Assembly: GCF_025465255.1 (NCBI RefSeq)
Contig: NZ_JAODNI010000176.1
Location: forward strand, 1 to 42,067
From: Pseudonocardia sp.
GTDB lineage: Bacteria; Actinomycetota; Actinomycetes; Mycobacteriales; Pseudonocardiaceae
Direction: 5' to 3'
DNA length: 42,067 bases
Position 1 is the first letter of the stretch; the number at the start of each line of letters is the position of its first letter. The position numbers and the translations under genes were made by a program. The notes beneath the pieces are model-generated. The model ran no database searches. It had not been told where the DNA came from and saw only the letters and a program-made list of their open reading frames with translations. Positions 15,634 through 23,898 of the stretch are shown one piece after another.

Positions 15634-16824
15634 TTACGTGTGCGCCAGCAGGTAGCGGCCGAAATGCGGAACGGTGAAGGCGATCTGGCCCCGTTGCGCG
15701 GAGAACACCAGGCCCTTCTTCAACAGGCTGTCCCGCGCCGGGGAGAGCGACGACGGCTTCCGCGCAAGGTGGTCCGCGATGCCCGAGGTGACGACGGGCT
15801 CGTCCGTCCCCTCCGCCAGCTCGGCCATCGCCCGCAGGTACTCGCGCTCCGCGGGGGTCGCCCGCTCGAAGCGGGACCCGAAGAATCCGACGGCCAGCTC
15901 CGCCTCGGCCTCCGGCGCCGCCACCGCGACGTCCGTGACGCCGATGGGGCTCGTCGGCGCGGCGTCCCAGGCCGCTTTGCCGTACGCCTGGACGAAGTAG
16001 GGGTAGCCGCCGGAGCGCTGGTAGAGGTCGTCGAGCGCCTCGCCGTCGAACCCGGCCTCCTCGCGCTCCGCGGGCGCGAGCAGCGCGAAGTCCGCGTCCG
16101 CCCGGTCCAGCTGGCCGATCCGGCTGTACTTGAACAGCCGCTCCGAGTACGACTTCGACGCCGAGAGCACCGCGGGCAGGTGCGGCAGCCCGGCCCCGAC
16201 GACCACGAGGGGCGCCCGGGACTGCGAGAGCTCGTGACAGGCGGCGCAGAGGGCGGACACGTCGTCCGGCCGCAGGTCCTGCATCTCGTCGATGAGGATC
16301 GCGATGCCGGTGGAGACCTCGCTCGCCAGCTCGGCGACCTCGGTGAACAGCTCGACGAGGTCGATCTCGATGTCCCCCGAGTCCGCGCGCCCGTTCTTCA
16401 CCGGGACGTCGATGCCGGGCTGCCAGCGGTCCCGCAGCTTGGCCTCCGACGGCGACGCCCGCAGCGCGAACGCCTTGAGCACGCCGAGCACCTCGTCGAC
16501 GCGTTCCTGCCGGGGATGCTGGACGGCGAGGTCCCGGATCGCGCGGTGCAGCGCGGCCGCGAGCGGGCGGCGCAGGTCCGCGTCCGGCCGGGCCTCGATC
16601 TTCCCGGCGCCCCAGCCGGCGCGCAGCGCCATCGAGCGCAGCTCGCCGAGCAACACGGTCTTGCCGACGCCGCGCAGCCCGGTGAGCACCAGGCTGCGTT
16701 CCGGGCGCCCGCGCGCGACACGCTCGAGCACGATCTCGAACGCGTCGATCTCCTTGTCCCGGCCGGCGAGCTCGGGCGGCCGCTGACCAGCGCCGGGAGC
16801 GAACGGATTGCGCACCGGATCCAT
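15634..16824 (-). CDS. AAA ATPase with ORC/Cdc6-like layout
   Basis: 396 aa. Walker A GLRGVGKT at 49-56, Walker B IAILIDEMQDL at 174-184, sensor-1 region APLVVVGAGLPHL, then FALLAPAEREEAGF and a lid with YQRSGGYPYFVQAYGKAAWD. The C-terminal 70 residues (REYLRAMAELAEG...TSGIADHLARKPSSLSPARDSLLKKGLV) look like a winged helix. This is the AAA_16/STAND-like ATP-binding protein common as a single gene in actinobacteria. DNA binding or regulation by ATP state is likely, but the target is unknown. No partner gene is coupled to it. Confidence 0.85.
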   Translation of the reverse strand: MDPVRNPFAPGAGQRPPELAGRDKEIDAFEIVLERVARGRPERSLVLTGLRGVGKTVLLGELRSMALRAGWGAGKIEARPDADLRRPLAAALHRAIRDLAVQHPRQERVDEVLGVLKAFALRASPSEAKLRDRWQPGIDVPVKNGRADSGDIEIDLVELFTEVAELASEVSTGIAILIDEMQDLRPDDVSALCAACHELSQSRAPLVVVGAGLPHLPAVLSASKSYSERLFKYSRIGQLDRADADFALLAPAEREEAGFDGEALDDLYQRSGGYPYFVQAYGKAAWDAAPTSPIGVTDVAVAAPEAEAELAVGFFGSRFERATPAEREYLRAMAELAEGTDEPVVTSGIADHLARKPSSLSPARDSLLKKGLVFSAQRGQIAFTVPHFGRYLLAHT

Positions 16825-16948
16825 GGGATCGGACGGTATCCGGCCGTCTTGGCGGAACCCTAGATTTTGCTATCGGGCCCGATCGGCGTGTCGCCCGCGC
16901 GAGGAGGACTTCGGACGGACATCCGCCGACCACGCGCGCGGTCTGGTG

Positions 16949-16995
16949 CGACGCGCGCGGTCGACGATGCGCGTCTGGCCGAACGGCGCGCGTCG
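16949..16995 (-). terminator. Possible terminator after the DUF1206 gene
   Basis: cgacgcgcgc (16949-16958) pairs with gcgcgcgtcg (16986-16995) around a 27-base loop, just past the DUF1206 stop. The large loop makes this a weaker call. Confidence 0.35.
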
Positions 16996-17006
16996 AGCCG
17001 GCCCGA

Positions 17007-17849
17007 TCACGCCCTGCGCGTGAGCGCGTCCGCGATGCAGAACAGCCCGAACGCCGCGAACCCCAGTGCCACCACGATCAGCACGGACACGCCCAGGGGA
17101 GTGGTCGCGAGCAGGCGCAGCGCCGCGTCCAGCCCGCCGGCGCGGGCGGCGTCCGAGGCCAGCGCGGCGGTCCCGAGCAGCACCCCGACCACGCCGAGCG
17201 CCAGCGCCCGGGCGACGTGCCCGATCGCCCCGAGGATCTCGATGCCGTGCCGCACGCCCTCCGGCAGGTGGCGGACGTCGAGGTCGTCCATGAAGGTCCG
17301 GCGCACGCCCGTGTAGGTCATCGCCACCGCGATCACCAGCACGACGACCGCCGCGCCGGCCACCAGCAGCCGGCCGGCCGGAAGGGCGAGCAGGTCCGCG
17401 GTGGCCGCCCGGGCGCCCGCGTTCCCGGAGCGCCGACCGCCGCCGAGGAACGCGACGGCCGCGGCCGCCAGGCCGAGCATCGCGATCGCCTTCGACACCG
17501 CACCGACGCGCTTGCGCACCCGTTCGCCGCCGGACACCCAGCGGAAGCCGAGCACCGCGGCCGTCAGCTGCCAGAGCGCGAACGCCACCAGGCACACGAC
17601 GGCGACGACGAGCGCCACCTCCCCGAACCGGGTCGAGGCGACGGACGCGACGGCGCCCTGGACGTCCGCGTTGCCGATGGGCGTGCCGAGCGCGATCTGC
17701 ACTGCCAGCCACCCGACGAGGAGGTGCACGATCCCGTACCCGGCGAGCCCGACCCGGCCGAGCAGGTCCACGACGGGACCCGGCGCGTCGGAGGGGCCCT
17801 GCCGCACCAGCCGGCGCAGGCGCGGGAGAAGGGCGGCCACGGGACACAC
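17007..17849 (-). CDS. DUF1206 integral membrane protein
   Basis: 280 aa with six hydrophobic helices arranged as three two-helix repeats, each starting with a G-x-x-G/Y-H/A-x-x-L element (RVGLAGYGIVHLLVGWLAVQ; LAAAAVAF...; GAIGHVARALALGVVGVLL). This matches the DUF1206 pattern. Function unknown. The GTG at 17849 (MCPVAALLPR) is used; a GTG three codons later is also possible. The 3' side (16949-16995) holds a 10-bp arm hairpin that may end the transcript. Confidence 0.85.
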   Translation of the reverse strand: MCPVAALLPRLRRLVRQGPSDAPGPVVDLLGRVGLAGYGIVHLLVGWLAVQIALGTPIGNADVQGAVASVASTRFGEVALVVAVVCLVAFALWQLTAAVLGFRWVSGGERVRKRVGAVSKAIAMLGLAAAAVAFLGGGRRSGNAGARAATADLLALPAGRLLVAGAAVVVLVIAVAMTYTGVRRTFMDDLDVRHLPEGVRHGIEILGAIGHVARALALGVVGVLLGTAALASDAARAGGLDAALRLLATTPLGVSVLIVVALGFAAFGLFCIADALTRRA

Positions 17850-17928
17850 GGTAGCGATCGCCTCCTCTACGGACGTCTAGCGCCGGCACGAGATGGGCCG
17901 AGACGGCCCGATCTGTTTGGCTTCGGAC

Positions 17929-18552
17929 ATGACCGACATACCCGAGATCGTCACCGAGGGCACCGGGCACCACGAGGAGATCGCGGACCGGGCGGAGTTC
18001 GAGCTGGGCTTCTCGGCGAAGGGGCGCACCCGCGCCGCCGCCGTCACCGCGCTCGGGAAGCTCGTCGCCGCGGCACAGCCGGCCCTGGACTCGCCCGCGG
18101 TGGCCGTCACCCACCGGCGGTTGTGGGTGCACGACGAGTGGCGGCGCGGCTCCCGGACCGGCACCTGCCGGGCCGAGGAGCACCTGACGCTGCGGGTCAC
18201 CGACCTCGACCGGCTGGAGTCCGTACTCGGGTCCCTGCTGGCCGCCGAGCCCGCGAGCTTCTCGGGGCCGGCCTGGATCCTCGAGGACTCGGACGCCGCC
18301 CTGGCCGCGGCGCAGCGCGAGGCCGTGCGGGACGCCCGGCGCCGGGCGGAGGGCTACGCGGCCGCGCTCGGCGGCCGGCTGGGCGCACTGCGCCGGCTCA
18401 GCGAGTCCGACGGGCGCGGGGTGCCGATGATGGCGATGCGGGCGGCCGCCGCCGAGGGCGGCCCGGACGTCGACGTCCACGACCTCGAACTGGAGCCGGA
18501 GCCCGTCCGCGTGACCGCCCGGTGCACGACCGCCTGGGTGCTGGAGACTTGA
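17929..18552 (+). CDS. SIMPL-domain protein
   Basis: 207 aa, a single SIMPL/DUF541 domain. Its start resembles family members (IVTEGTGHHEEIADRAEFELGFSAKGRTRAAAVTAL), with the central segment AWILEDSDAALAAAQREAVRDARRRAEGYAAALG and a closing DLELEPEPVRVTARCTTAWVL. There is no signal peptide, so it is probably cytosolic, unlike the exported E. coli YggE. Role unclear (oxidative stress or signalling is proposed for relatives). The ATG at 17929 suits the family start; an ATG at 17893 would add 12 residues. Confidence 0.85.
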   Translation: MTDIPEIVTEGTGHHEEIADRAEFELGFSAKGRTRAAAVTALGKLVAAAQPALDSPAVAVTHRRLWVHDEWRRGSRTGTCRAEEHLTLRVTDLDRLESVLGSLLAAEPASFSGPAWILEDSDAALAAAQREAVRDARRRAEGYAAALGGRLGALRRLSESDGRGVPMMAMRAAAAEGGPDVDVHDLELEPEPVRVTARCTTAWVLET

Positions 18553-18707
18553 GGGCTCTTCACCCGTAAGGGGGCAGGACACACCCCGACACCGCCGTCG
18601 AGCACGCTCTACAGGGTGATTCCTCCATCTCGGCTGGTGCAGTGGCCCGTCAGGCAACACACTCGTTCGGAGTAATCGTGTGTGCGCCTACTCGACGGGG
18701 AGGATCC

Positions 18708-18917
18708 GTGGGATCCGGACGGCACAGCATGACGAAGCAGACGCGGCAGGAACTGCGGATGCGGCCCGGCCACCACGCGCGGACGGGCGTCCGTGCCGGT
18801 CGACGCGCGCTCCTGGGCGGCGCGGTGGCGCTCCTGCTGACCGGTGGTGCCGCCACCGTGCTGAGCCACCAGCAGGGGCCGGTGCCGATCGCGTTCGTGG
18901 TCTCGACCGACCGGTAG
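18708..18917 (+). CDS. 69-aa single-helix membrane peptide, hypothetical
   Basis: A strong ribosome site (GGGGAGG, 5-base spacer) stands before a GTG at 18708. The peptide has a basic N-terminal half rich in Arg/His, one hydrophobic helix (LLGGAVALLLTGGAATVL), and a short C-terminal tail ending VVSTDR. It could be a membrane anchor peptide or a signal-like small protein. It converges with FxsA, with only one base between the stops. No family recognised. Confidence 0.55.
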   Translation: MGSGRHSMTKQTRQELRMRPGHHARTGVRAGRRALLGGAVALLLTGGAATVLSHQQGPVPIAFVVSTDR

Positions 18918-18918
18918 G

Positions 18919-19407
18919 TCAGTCGGCGATCGTGCCCTCGATGACCATCGGGCCGGCCGCGTCCGGCCCGCGGCGGGGGCCGCCGTCGTAGGTGGGTCCG
19001 CCGACGACCTCCGCGTCGACGATCGGGCCCTCGCTCCGGATGCGCGCGGTGCGCAGGCCCGGGCTGCGGCGCTCGGCGGAGGCCACGATCCGCCTGCGCA
19101 CCAGCGCCCGGGTGGGCGGCAGCACGAGCAGCAGCCCGAGCATGTCCGTGACCAGGCCGGGGACGAACAACAGCACGCCGCCGGCGGCGACGAGCATGCC
19201 GTCCGTCATCTCGGAGTGCGCGACCTTAGGGCTGCGCGCGGCCTCGGCGAAGGCCTGCGCGGCGCGCAGCCCCTCGCGGCGGGCGAGCAGGAGTCCGACC
19301 ACGGAGCTCGCCAGCACGACGAGCAGCGTGGCGGCGAACCCGATCCACGAACCCAGCGCGATGAAGGCCGCGATCTCGACGACGAGGTACAGCAGCACGA
19401 ACGGCAT
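18919..19407 (-). CDS. FxsA-family membrane protein
   Basis: 162 aa. It begins MPFVLLYLVVEIAAFIALGSWIG, the FxsA signature with Glu in helix 1, then helix 2 (AATLLVVLASSVVGLLLARREGLR) and the later pair around MTDGMLVAAGGVLLFVPGLVTDMLGLLLVLPP. A 60-residue charged cytosolic tail follows. In E. coli, FxsA relieves phage T7 exclusion by F; the general role is unknown. A GTG at 19449 could add 14 residues. It lies 63 bases downstream of bkdC on the same strand and might be read through from the bkd operon. Confidence 0.85.
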   Translation of the reverse strand: MPFVLLYLVVEIAAFIALGSWIGFAATLLVVLASSVVGLLLARREGLRAAQAFAEAARSPKVAHSEMTDGMLVAAGGVLLFVPGLVTDMLGLLLVLPPTRALVRRRIVASAERRSPGLRTARIRSEGPIVDAEVVGGPTYDGGPRRGPDAAGPMVIEGTIAD

Positions 19408-19470
19408 ACCCGTAGAACGTCGGAGCTGCCGTCCGTGCTCCCGTTTCACCTGATTGTTTGCTGTGAGCCC

Positions 19471-20853
19471 CTACCAGGTCAGGGCCAGACCCGGATCCTC
19501 CAGCAGCGCCCCGACGTCGGCGAGGAAGCGCGAGCCCTGCTCGCCGTCGACCAGGCGATGGTCGAAGGAGAGCGCGAGCTGGCAGACCGTCCGGACCGCG
19601 AGCTCCCCGTCTACGACCCACGGCGCCGGTTTGATCGCGCCGAGGGCCAGGATCGCCGCCTCGCCCGGGTTGAGGATCGGCGTGCCCGTGTCCACCCCGA
19701 ACACGCCCACGTTCGTGATCGTGAACGTGCCGTTCGCGAGGTCCGCCGGCGGCGTCTTCCCCGACCGGGCGGTGGCGGTGAGCTCGCCGAGCGCGCCGGC
19801 GAGGCCCGCGAGGTCGAGCGTGTCCGCGTCCCGGATCTTGGGCACGATCAGCCCGCGCGGGGTCGCGGCGGCGATCCCGAGCTGGACGTGGTCGTAGTAG
19901 ACGATCTCGCCCGCCGCCTCGTCCCAGCTCGCGTTGACCTCCGGGGTGCGCCGGGCCGCGAGGCAGACCGCCTTCGCGACGAACGCGAGCGGGGTCAGCT
20001 TCACCTCGGCGTACGCACGGGTGCCGCGAAGCCGGTCCCGCAGCGCCATCGTCGCGGTCACGTCCACGGCCAGGAACTCCGTGACGTGCGGGGCGGTGAA
20101 GGCGCTGGACACCATGGCCGCGGCGGTCGCCTTCCGGACGCTCCGGATCGGTTCACGCCTGCTGCCGCCCCTGCCCGGGGCCGGAGCGCCCGCCGTGGTG
20201 CCGCCGGCCGGAACCGCCTGTTCGGCCGGTGCGCTCGCGGCCGCCCGGACGTCGTCCCGCGTGATCGCACCGGTCGCGCCGGAACCGGCGAGCGAGCGGA
20301 GGTCGACGCCGAGGTCCTTGGCGAGCTTGCGGACGGGCGGCGTGGCCAGTGGGACCCGCTCACCGTTCGGGTGCGCGGATCCGTTGGGCGCGGTCGTCTC
20401 GCGAGCAGCGGCGGGCTCCCCGGGCGGTGCGGGAGGAGCCGGCGGCGCGGACGGCGAGCGCGGGGCGGCCCCACCGCCGCGGCGCGGACGGCGCCGGGCC
20501 GTGCCCTGCCGCGGCCCGTACCCGACGAGCGTCGCGATCCGTCCGTCCTTGCCCGCCTCGCCGATCTTCGCCCCGGCGTCGGCCTCGTCACCGGGAGCCG
20601 GGCCACCCGCCGTCTCGATCGCGATGATCGGCGTCCCCACCTGCACCGTCGCGCCGGGTTCGGCCAGCAGCTCGCCGACCGTCCCCGCGAACGGCGAGGG
20701 CAGCTCGACGACCGCCTTGGCCGTCTCGATCTCCACCAGCACCTGGTTGACCGTGACCGTGTCCCCGGCCGCGACCTGCCAGCCGACGATCTCGGCCTCC
20801 GTGAGGCCCTCGCCGACGTCCGGCAGCCTGAACTCCTGTCGCACGCCGATCAC
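19471..20853 (-). CDS. bkdC: Branched-chain 2-oxoacid dehydrogenase E2 (lipoyl acyltransferase)
   Basis: 460 aa. Domains in order: one lipoyl domain with VEIETAKAVVE (lipoyl Lys46), a Pro/Ala/Gly-rich linker, an E1/E3-binding domain (TPPVRKLAKDLGVDLRSL...GAITRDDV), and a catalytic acyltransferase domain with HXXXDG in LALSFDHRLVDGEQG. It moves the branched acyl group from lipoamide to CoA. Its GTG start overlaps the E1 beta stop as GTGA, so the genes are translationally coupled. The gene also fits a pyruvate-type E2 by fold; the branched-chain call rests on the E1 genes and layout. Confidence 0.9.
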   Translation of the reverse strand: MIGVRQEFRLPDVGEGLTEAEIVGWQVAAGDTVTVNQVLVEIETAKAVVELPSPFAGTVGELLAEPGATVQVGTPIIAIETAGGPAPGDEADAGAKIGEAGKDGRIATLVGYGPRQGTARRRPRRGGGAAPRSPSAPPAPPAPPGEPAAARETTAPNGSAHPNGERVPLATPPVRKLAKDLGVDLRSLAGSGATGAITRDDVRAAASAPAEQAVPAGGTTAGAPAPGRGGSRREPIRSVRKATAAAMVSSAFTAPHVTEFLAVDVTATMALRDRLRGTRAYAEVKLTPLAFVAKAVCLAARRTPEVNASWDEAAGEIVYYDHVQLGIAAATPRGLIVPKIRDADTLDLAGLAGALGELTATARSGKTPPADLANGTFTITNVGVFGVDTGTPILNPGEAAILALGAIKPAPWVVDGELAVRTVCQLALSFDHRLVDGEQGSRFLADVGALLEDPGLALTW

Positions 20854-21824
20854 CAGGCCAGCGAACGGTCGACGGCGTCGAGCACCCGGTCGAGGTCGGG
20901 GAGGAAGTCCTCCTCGCACGCGGACGGCGGGTACGGGGTGTCGAACCCGGTCACCCGCAGTACCGGCGCCTCCAGCGAGTAGAAGCACTCCTGCTGCACG
21001 CGCGCCGCGATCTCCGAGGTCACCGAGGACTCGGACGGCGCCTCGGACACGACGACGAGGTGCCCGGTGCGCCGCACGGACTCGAACACCGGGCCGAGGT
21101 CCAGCGGGGACAGGGCCCGCAGGTCGATCACCTCGAGGTCCAGGCCGTCCGCCTCCGCGGCGGTGGCCGCCTCCAGGCAGGTCTTCACGAGCGGGCCGTA
21201 GCAGGCCACGGTCACCTGCCGCCCCGGCCGCAGCACCCGGGACGCGAGCAGTGGCGCCGGAGCCTGCGCGGTGTCGACCTCGGACTTCTCCCAGTAGCGC
21301 CGCTTGGGCTCGAAGAAAATCACCGGGTCGTCCGTCTCGACGGCCTGCTGGATCATCCAGTAGGCGTCCTCCGCGTTCGAGCAGGCGACCACCTTCAGGC
21401 CCGCGACGTGGGCGAACAGGGACTCCGGGGACTCACTGTGGTGCTCCACGGCGCCGATCCCGCCGCCGAACGGGATCCGCACGACCACCGGCATCGGGAC
21501 CTTGCCCTGCGAGCGGAAGCGGACCTTCGCCAGCTGGGAGACGATCTGGTCGTAGCCGGGGAACACGAAGCCGTCGAACTGGATCTCGCAGACCGGGCGG
21601 TAGCCGCGGATCGCGAGCCCCACGGCGGTGCCGATGATGCCGCTCTCGGAGAGCGGGGTGTCCAGGACACGCTGCTCGCCGAAGTCCTTCTGCAGGCCGT
21701 CGGTCACCCGGAAGACGCCGCCCAGCTTGCCGACGTCCTCGCCCATGACCAGGACCTTCGGGTCCCGTTCCATCGCGGCGCGCAGGCCGTCGCCGAGGGC
21801 CTTCGCGATCGTCATCTGCGGCAT
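20850..21824 (-). CDS. bkdB: Branched-chain 2-oxoacid dehydrogenase E1 beta
   Basis: 324 aa, full length. It begins MPQMTIAKALGDGLRAAMERDP, with VLVMGEDVGKLGGVFRVTDGL, EIQFDGFVFPGYDQIVSQ and RIPFGGGIGAVEHHSESPES, where the double His is the active-site element of E1 beta. With E1 alpha it decarboxylates 2-oxo acids on thiamine diphosphate and acylates E2 lipoate. The ATG at 21824 lies one base after the E1 alpha stop (TGA-g-ATG); GTG at 21836 is an alternative. Its 3' end overlaps bkdC. Confidence 0.92.
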   Translation of the reverse strand: MPQMTIAKALGDGLRAAMERDPKVLVMGEDVGKLGGVFRVTDGLQKDFGEQRVLDTPLSESGIIGTAVGLAIRGYRPVCEIQFDGFVFPGYDQIVSQLAKVRFRSQGKVPMPVVVRIPFGGGIGAVEHHSESPESLFAHVAGLKVVACSNAEDAYWMIQQAVETDDPVIFFEPKRRYWEKSEVDTAQAPAPLLASRVLRPGRQVTVACYGPLVKTCLEAATAAEADGLDLEVIDLRALSPLDLGPVFESVRRTGHLVVVSEAPSESSVTSEIAARVQQECFYSLEAPVLRVTGFDTPYPPSACEEDFLPDLDRVLDAVDRSLAW

Positions 21825-21825
21825 C

Positions 21826-23022
21826 TCACTCACCACCCTCGAAGGACGCGTGGTACGCCAGGTACTCGGCCTTCTGGGCCTCTACCTGGGGCGACGGGTC
21901 CGCGTAGACCTCGGAGAAGATCCGGTCCGGCGGCGGGTCCGGCATCGCCAGGCAGAAGGCCCGCAGCCGTTCCGCCAGCGCGTCCGCCTCGGCGTCGACG
22001 TCGGCGAAGAACTCGGGCTCCACGCCGTGCTCGCGCACCAGGTTCACCCGGACCCGCTCGATCGGGTCCTTGAGCTTCCACAGCTCCACCTCGTCCGCGA
22101 GGCGGTAGCGGGTCGCGTCGTCGGAGGTGGTGTGGGAGTCCATCCGGTAGGTGAAGGCCTCGATCAGCACCGGGCCGTTGCCGCTGCGGCACTCCTCGAG
22201 CGCCCAGCGGGAGACGGCGAGGCAGGCCAGGACGTCGTTGCCGTCGACCCGGATGCCGGGGAAGCCGTAGCCGCGGGCGCGCTGGTAGAGGGGCACCCGG
22301 GTCTGCTTCTCCAGCGGCACCGAGATGGCCCACTGGTTGTTCTGGCAGTAGAAGACGACCGGCGCGTCGTAGGCGGCGGCCCAGACGAAGCCCTCGTGGA
22401 CGTCGCCCTGGCTGGTGGCGCCGTCGCCGAAGAAGCACATCGTGGCCTCGTTCGTCCCGGTGTCGCCCGGGGACCCGCCGACCCGGCTGTCGAACAGCTG
22501 GCCCATGGCGTAGCCGGTCGCGGTGAGGCACTGGTTGCCGGTGACGATGGTGTAGAGGTGGGAGCGGGTCTCGATCGGGTCCCACGAGCCGTTGTCGGTG
22601 CCGCGGAAGATGCCGAGCAGGTCCGTCGGGTCGATGCCCCGGCACCACGCGACGCCGTGCTCGCGGTAGCTGGGGAACGCCATGTCCTGCGGCGCGAGCG
22701 CGCGGCCGGCGCCGATCTGCGCGGCCTCCTGGCCGAGCAGCGGCACCCAGATCCCGAGCTGGCCCTGGCGCTGCAGCGCGTTGCCCTCCCGGTCCGCGCG
22801 CCGGACCAGGACCATGTCCCGGTAGAGGTCCTTCAGTGCGGCGACGTCGACGTCGGCCGCGTACGGCTCGAAGCGCTCGTCGCGCACGCGGACGCCCTCG
22901 GGCGTCAGCATCTGCACGAGGTCGGCGCCACCGGAGTCCGTCCCCCTGAGCCCGGAGAGGATGTTCTCCCTGGTGGGACGGGAACGGGGATCGCCCGGGA
23001 TCCAGGCCTGCGGATCGGACAC
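21826..23022 (-). CDS. bkdA: Branched-chain 2-oxoacid dehydrogenase E1 alpha
   Basis: 398 aa. The thiamine-diphosphate motif spans CFFGDGATSQGDVHEGF to YCQNNQWAIS (GDG-x26-NN type). SYREHGVAW and the phosphorylation-loop-like YRMDSHTTSDDATRYR follow, typical of E1 alpha. The GTG start has a strong AGGAGG seven bases ahead. First gene of a three-gene operon; no lpd (E3) is included, so E3 must come from elsewhere. Oxidation of Leu/Ile/Val oxo acids feeds propionyl- and acetyl-CoA, and branched primers for fatty-acid synthesis. Confidence 0.92.
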   Translation of the reverse strand: MSDPQAWIPGDPRSRPTRENILSGLRGTDSGGADLVQMLTPEGVRVRDERFEPYAADVDVAALKDLYRDMVLVRRADREGNALQRQGQLGIWVPLLGQEAAQIGAGRALAPQDMAFPSYREHGVAWCRGIDPTDLLGIFRGTDNGSWDPIETRSHLYTIVTGNQCLTATGYAMGQLFDSRVGGSPGDTGTNEATMCFFGDGATSQGDVHEGFVWAAAYDAPVVFYCQNNQWAISVPLEKQTRVPLYQRARGYGFPGIRVDGNDVLACLAVSRWALEECRSGNGPVLIEAFTYRMDSHTTSDDATRYRLADEVELWKLKDPIERVRVNLVREHGVEPEFFADVDAEADALAERLRAFCLAMPDPPPDRIFSEVYADPSPQVEAQKAEYLAYHASFEGGE

Positions 23023-23268
23023 GGTGCCTCCTGTTGCCTCGCGGCCCGCGGCCGCTGGTGGCGGCGCGCGGACCTGTGGCGACGGGCGGCCCCGCGGGTG
23101 GGCGGGTCGTCCGGCGCCGGACGTCCTGGTGGGACCGATCCTGGCACGGCTCGCGGCCACCGGGGAGCGTGCGCGGCAACATGATCGGTTCCGCATCCGT
23201 GGGCGCGGCAACAGGGTGTGAGGACGTCCGATGCTCGGAACCACCGGACGTGTGGACCGCACACGACA

Positions 23269-23300
23269 GGGCCCGGGCCACCGTCAGGTGACCCGGGCCC
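23269..23300 (-). terminator. Strong terminator after the antitoxin-like gene
   Basis: Fourteen-base arms gggcccgggccacc (23269-23282) and ggtgacccgggccc (23287-23300) with one mismatch and a four-base loop (gtca), 15 bases past the stop of the leftward gene at 23316. It insulates that gene from bkdA downstream. Confidence 0.8.
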
Positions 23301-23315
23301 GTGGTGCGTGCTCGG

Positions 23316-23654
23316 TCAGCTCGGCCGGTACGGCGACGTCGGCGGGGTGTCCTTCGCCGGGTTGCCGGCCGCGCTGTTGCCGCTGCCGGGGATGGACCCG
23401 GTGTCGGGCGCGTCGTACGCGGTGGTGGTGCCGGGAGCGCCGTAGCCCGGACGCGGCTGCGGGACGCCCGCGACGTCCTTGACCTTGCGTGCGGCGCTCG
23501 AGATCTGGCCCGAGTACTTGCCCTTCGTCTGCTTGTCGACGAACTGGGCCGCCTGGTCCAGGATCTTCCCGGCCTTGTCCGGGTTCTTCTTCGCATAGCG
23601 GCGGGCGGCCTCGGCCGCACCCGCCAGCGCGGTCAACTTCCTCATCATGGCCAT
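23316..23654 (-). CDS. MT0933-like antitoxin-family protein
   Basis: 112 aa. The central stretch KNPDKAGKILDQAAQFVDKQTKGKYSGQISSA follows the family pattern D-K-A-x-x-x-x-D-x-x-T-x-G-K-Y (as in mycobacterial Rv0909/MT0933). The C-terminal 50 residues are a Pro/Gly/Ser/Thr-rich tail, longer than in the short mycobacterial relatives. GGAGGACGGC precedes the ATG. No toxin gene is adjacent: the neighbours are bkdA and a divergent transporter operon, each with its own signals. It is thus an orphan, or acts in another role such as a small DNA- or membrane-associated protein. Confidence 0.7.
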   Translation of the reverse strand: MAMMRKLTALAGAAEAARRYAKKNPDKAGKILDQAAQFVDKQTKGKYSGQISSAARKVKDVAGVPQPRPGYGAPGTTTAYDAPDTGSIPGSGNSAAGNPAKDTPPTSPYRPS

Positions 23655-23800
23655 GCCGTCCTCCGAGGGTTCGGGGTGTGTCGTGAGAGGAACGCGTGGG
23701 CGCTCCGTCCGGTTCCGCTTACCCTCGGGCCGGTCCTGCCAACCGCATGTCCCACAGATGTCCCCGCGGCCACCGTCCGGTAACGGCGGCCGACGGGAAG

Positions 23801-23815
23801 GTGTCCCCGGGACAC
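23801..23815. promoter_or_regulatory. Perfect palindrome upstream of the amino-acid ABC operon
   Basis: gtgtcccCgggacac, seven-base perfect arms with one central base, lies 84 bases before the transporter start in the divergent region. This size and symmetry suit a dimeric repressor operator. A short hairpin in the leader is the alternative. The regulator is unknown. Confidence 0.4.
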
Positions 23816-23898
23816 GGAGGTGGCACGATCCCGCCAGATCGACCAACTCGTGGGTAGCCCCGACCGGGTGACCCGCTCCCCATCGACGGAGGTCCGCA

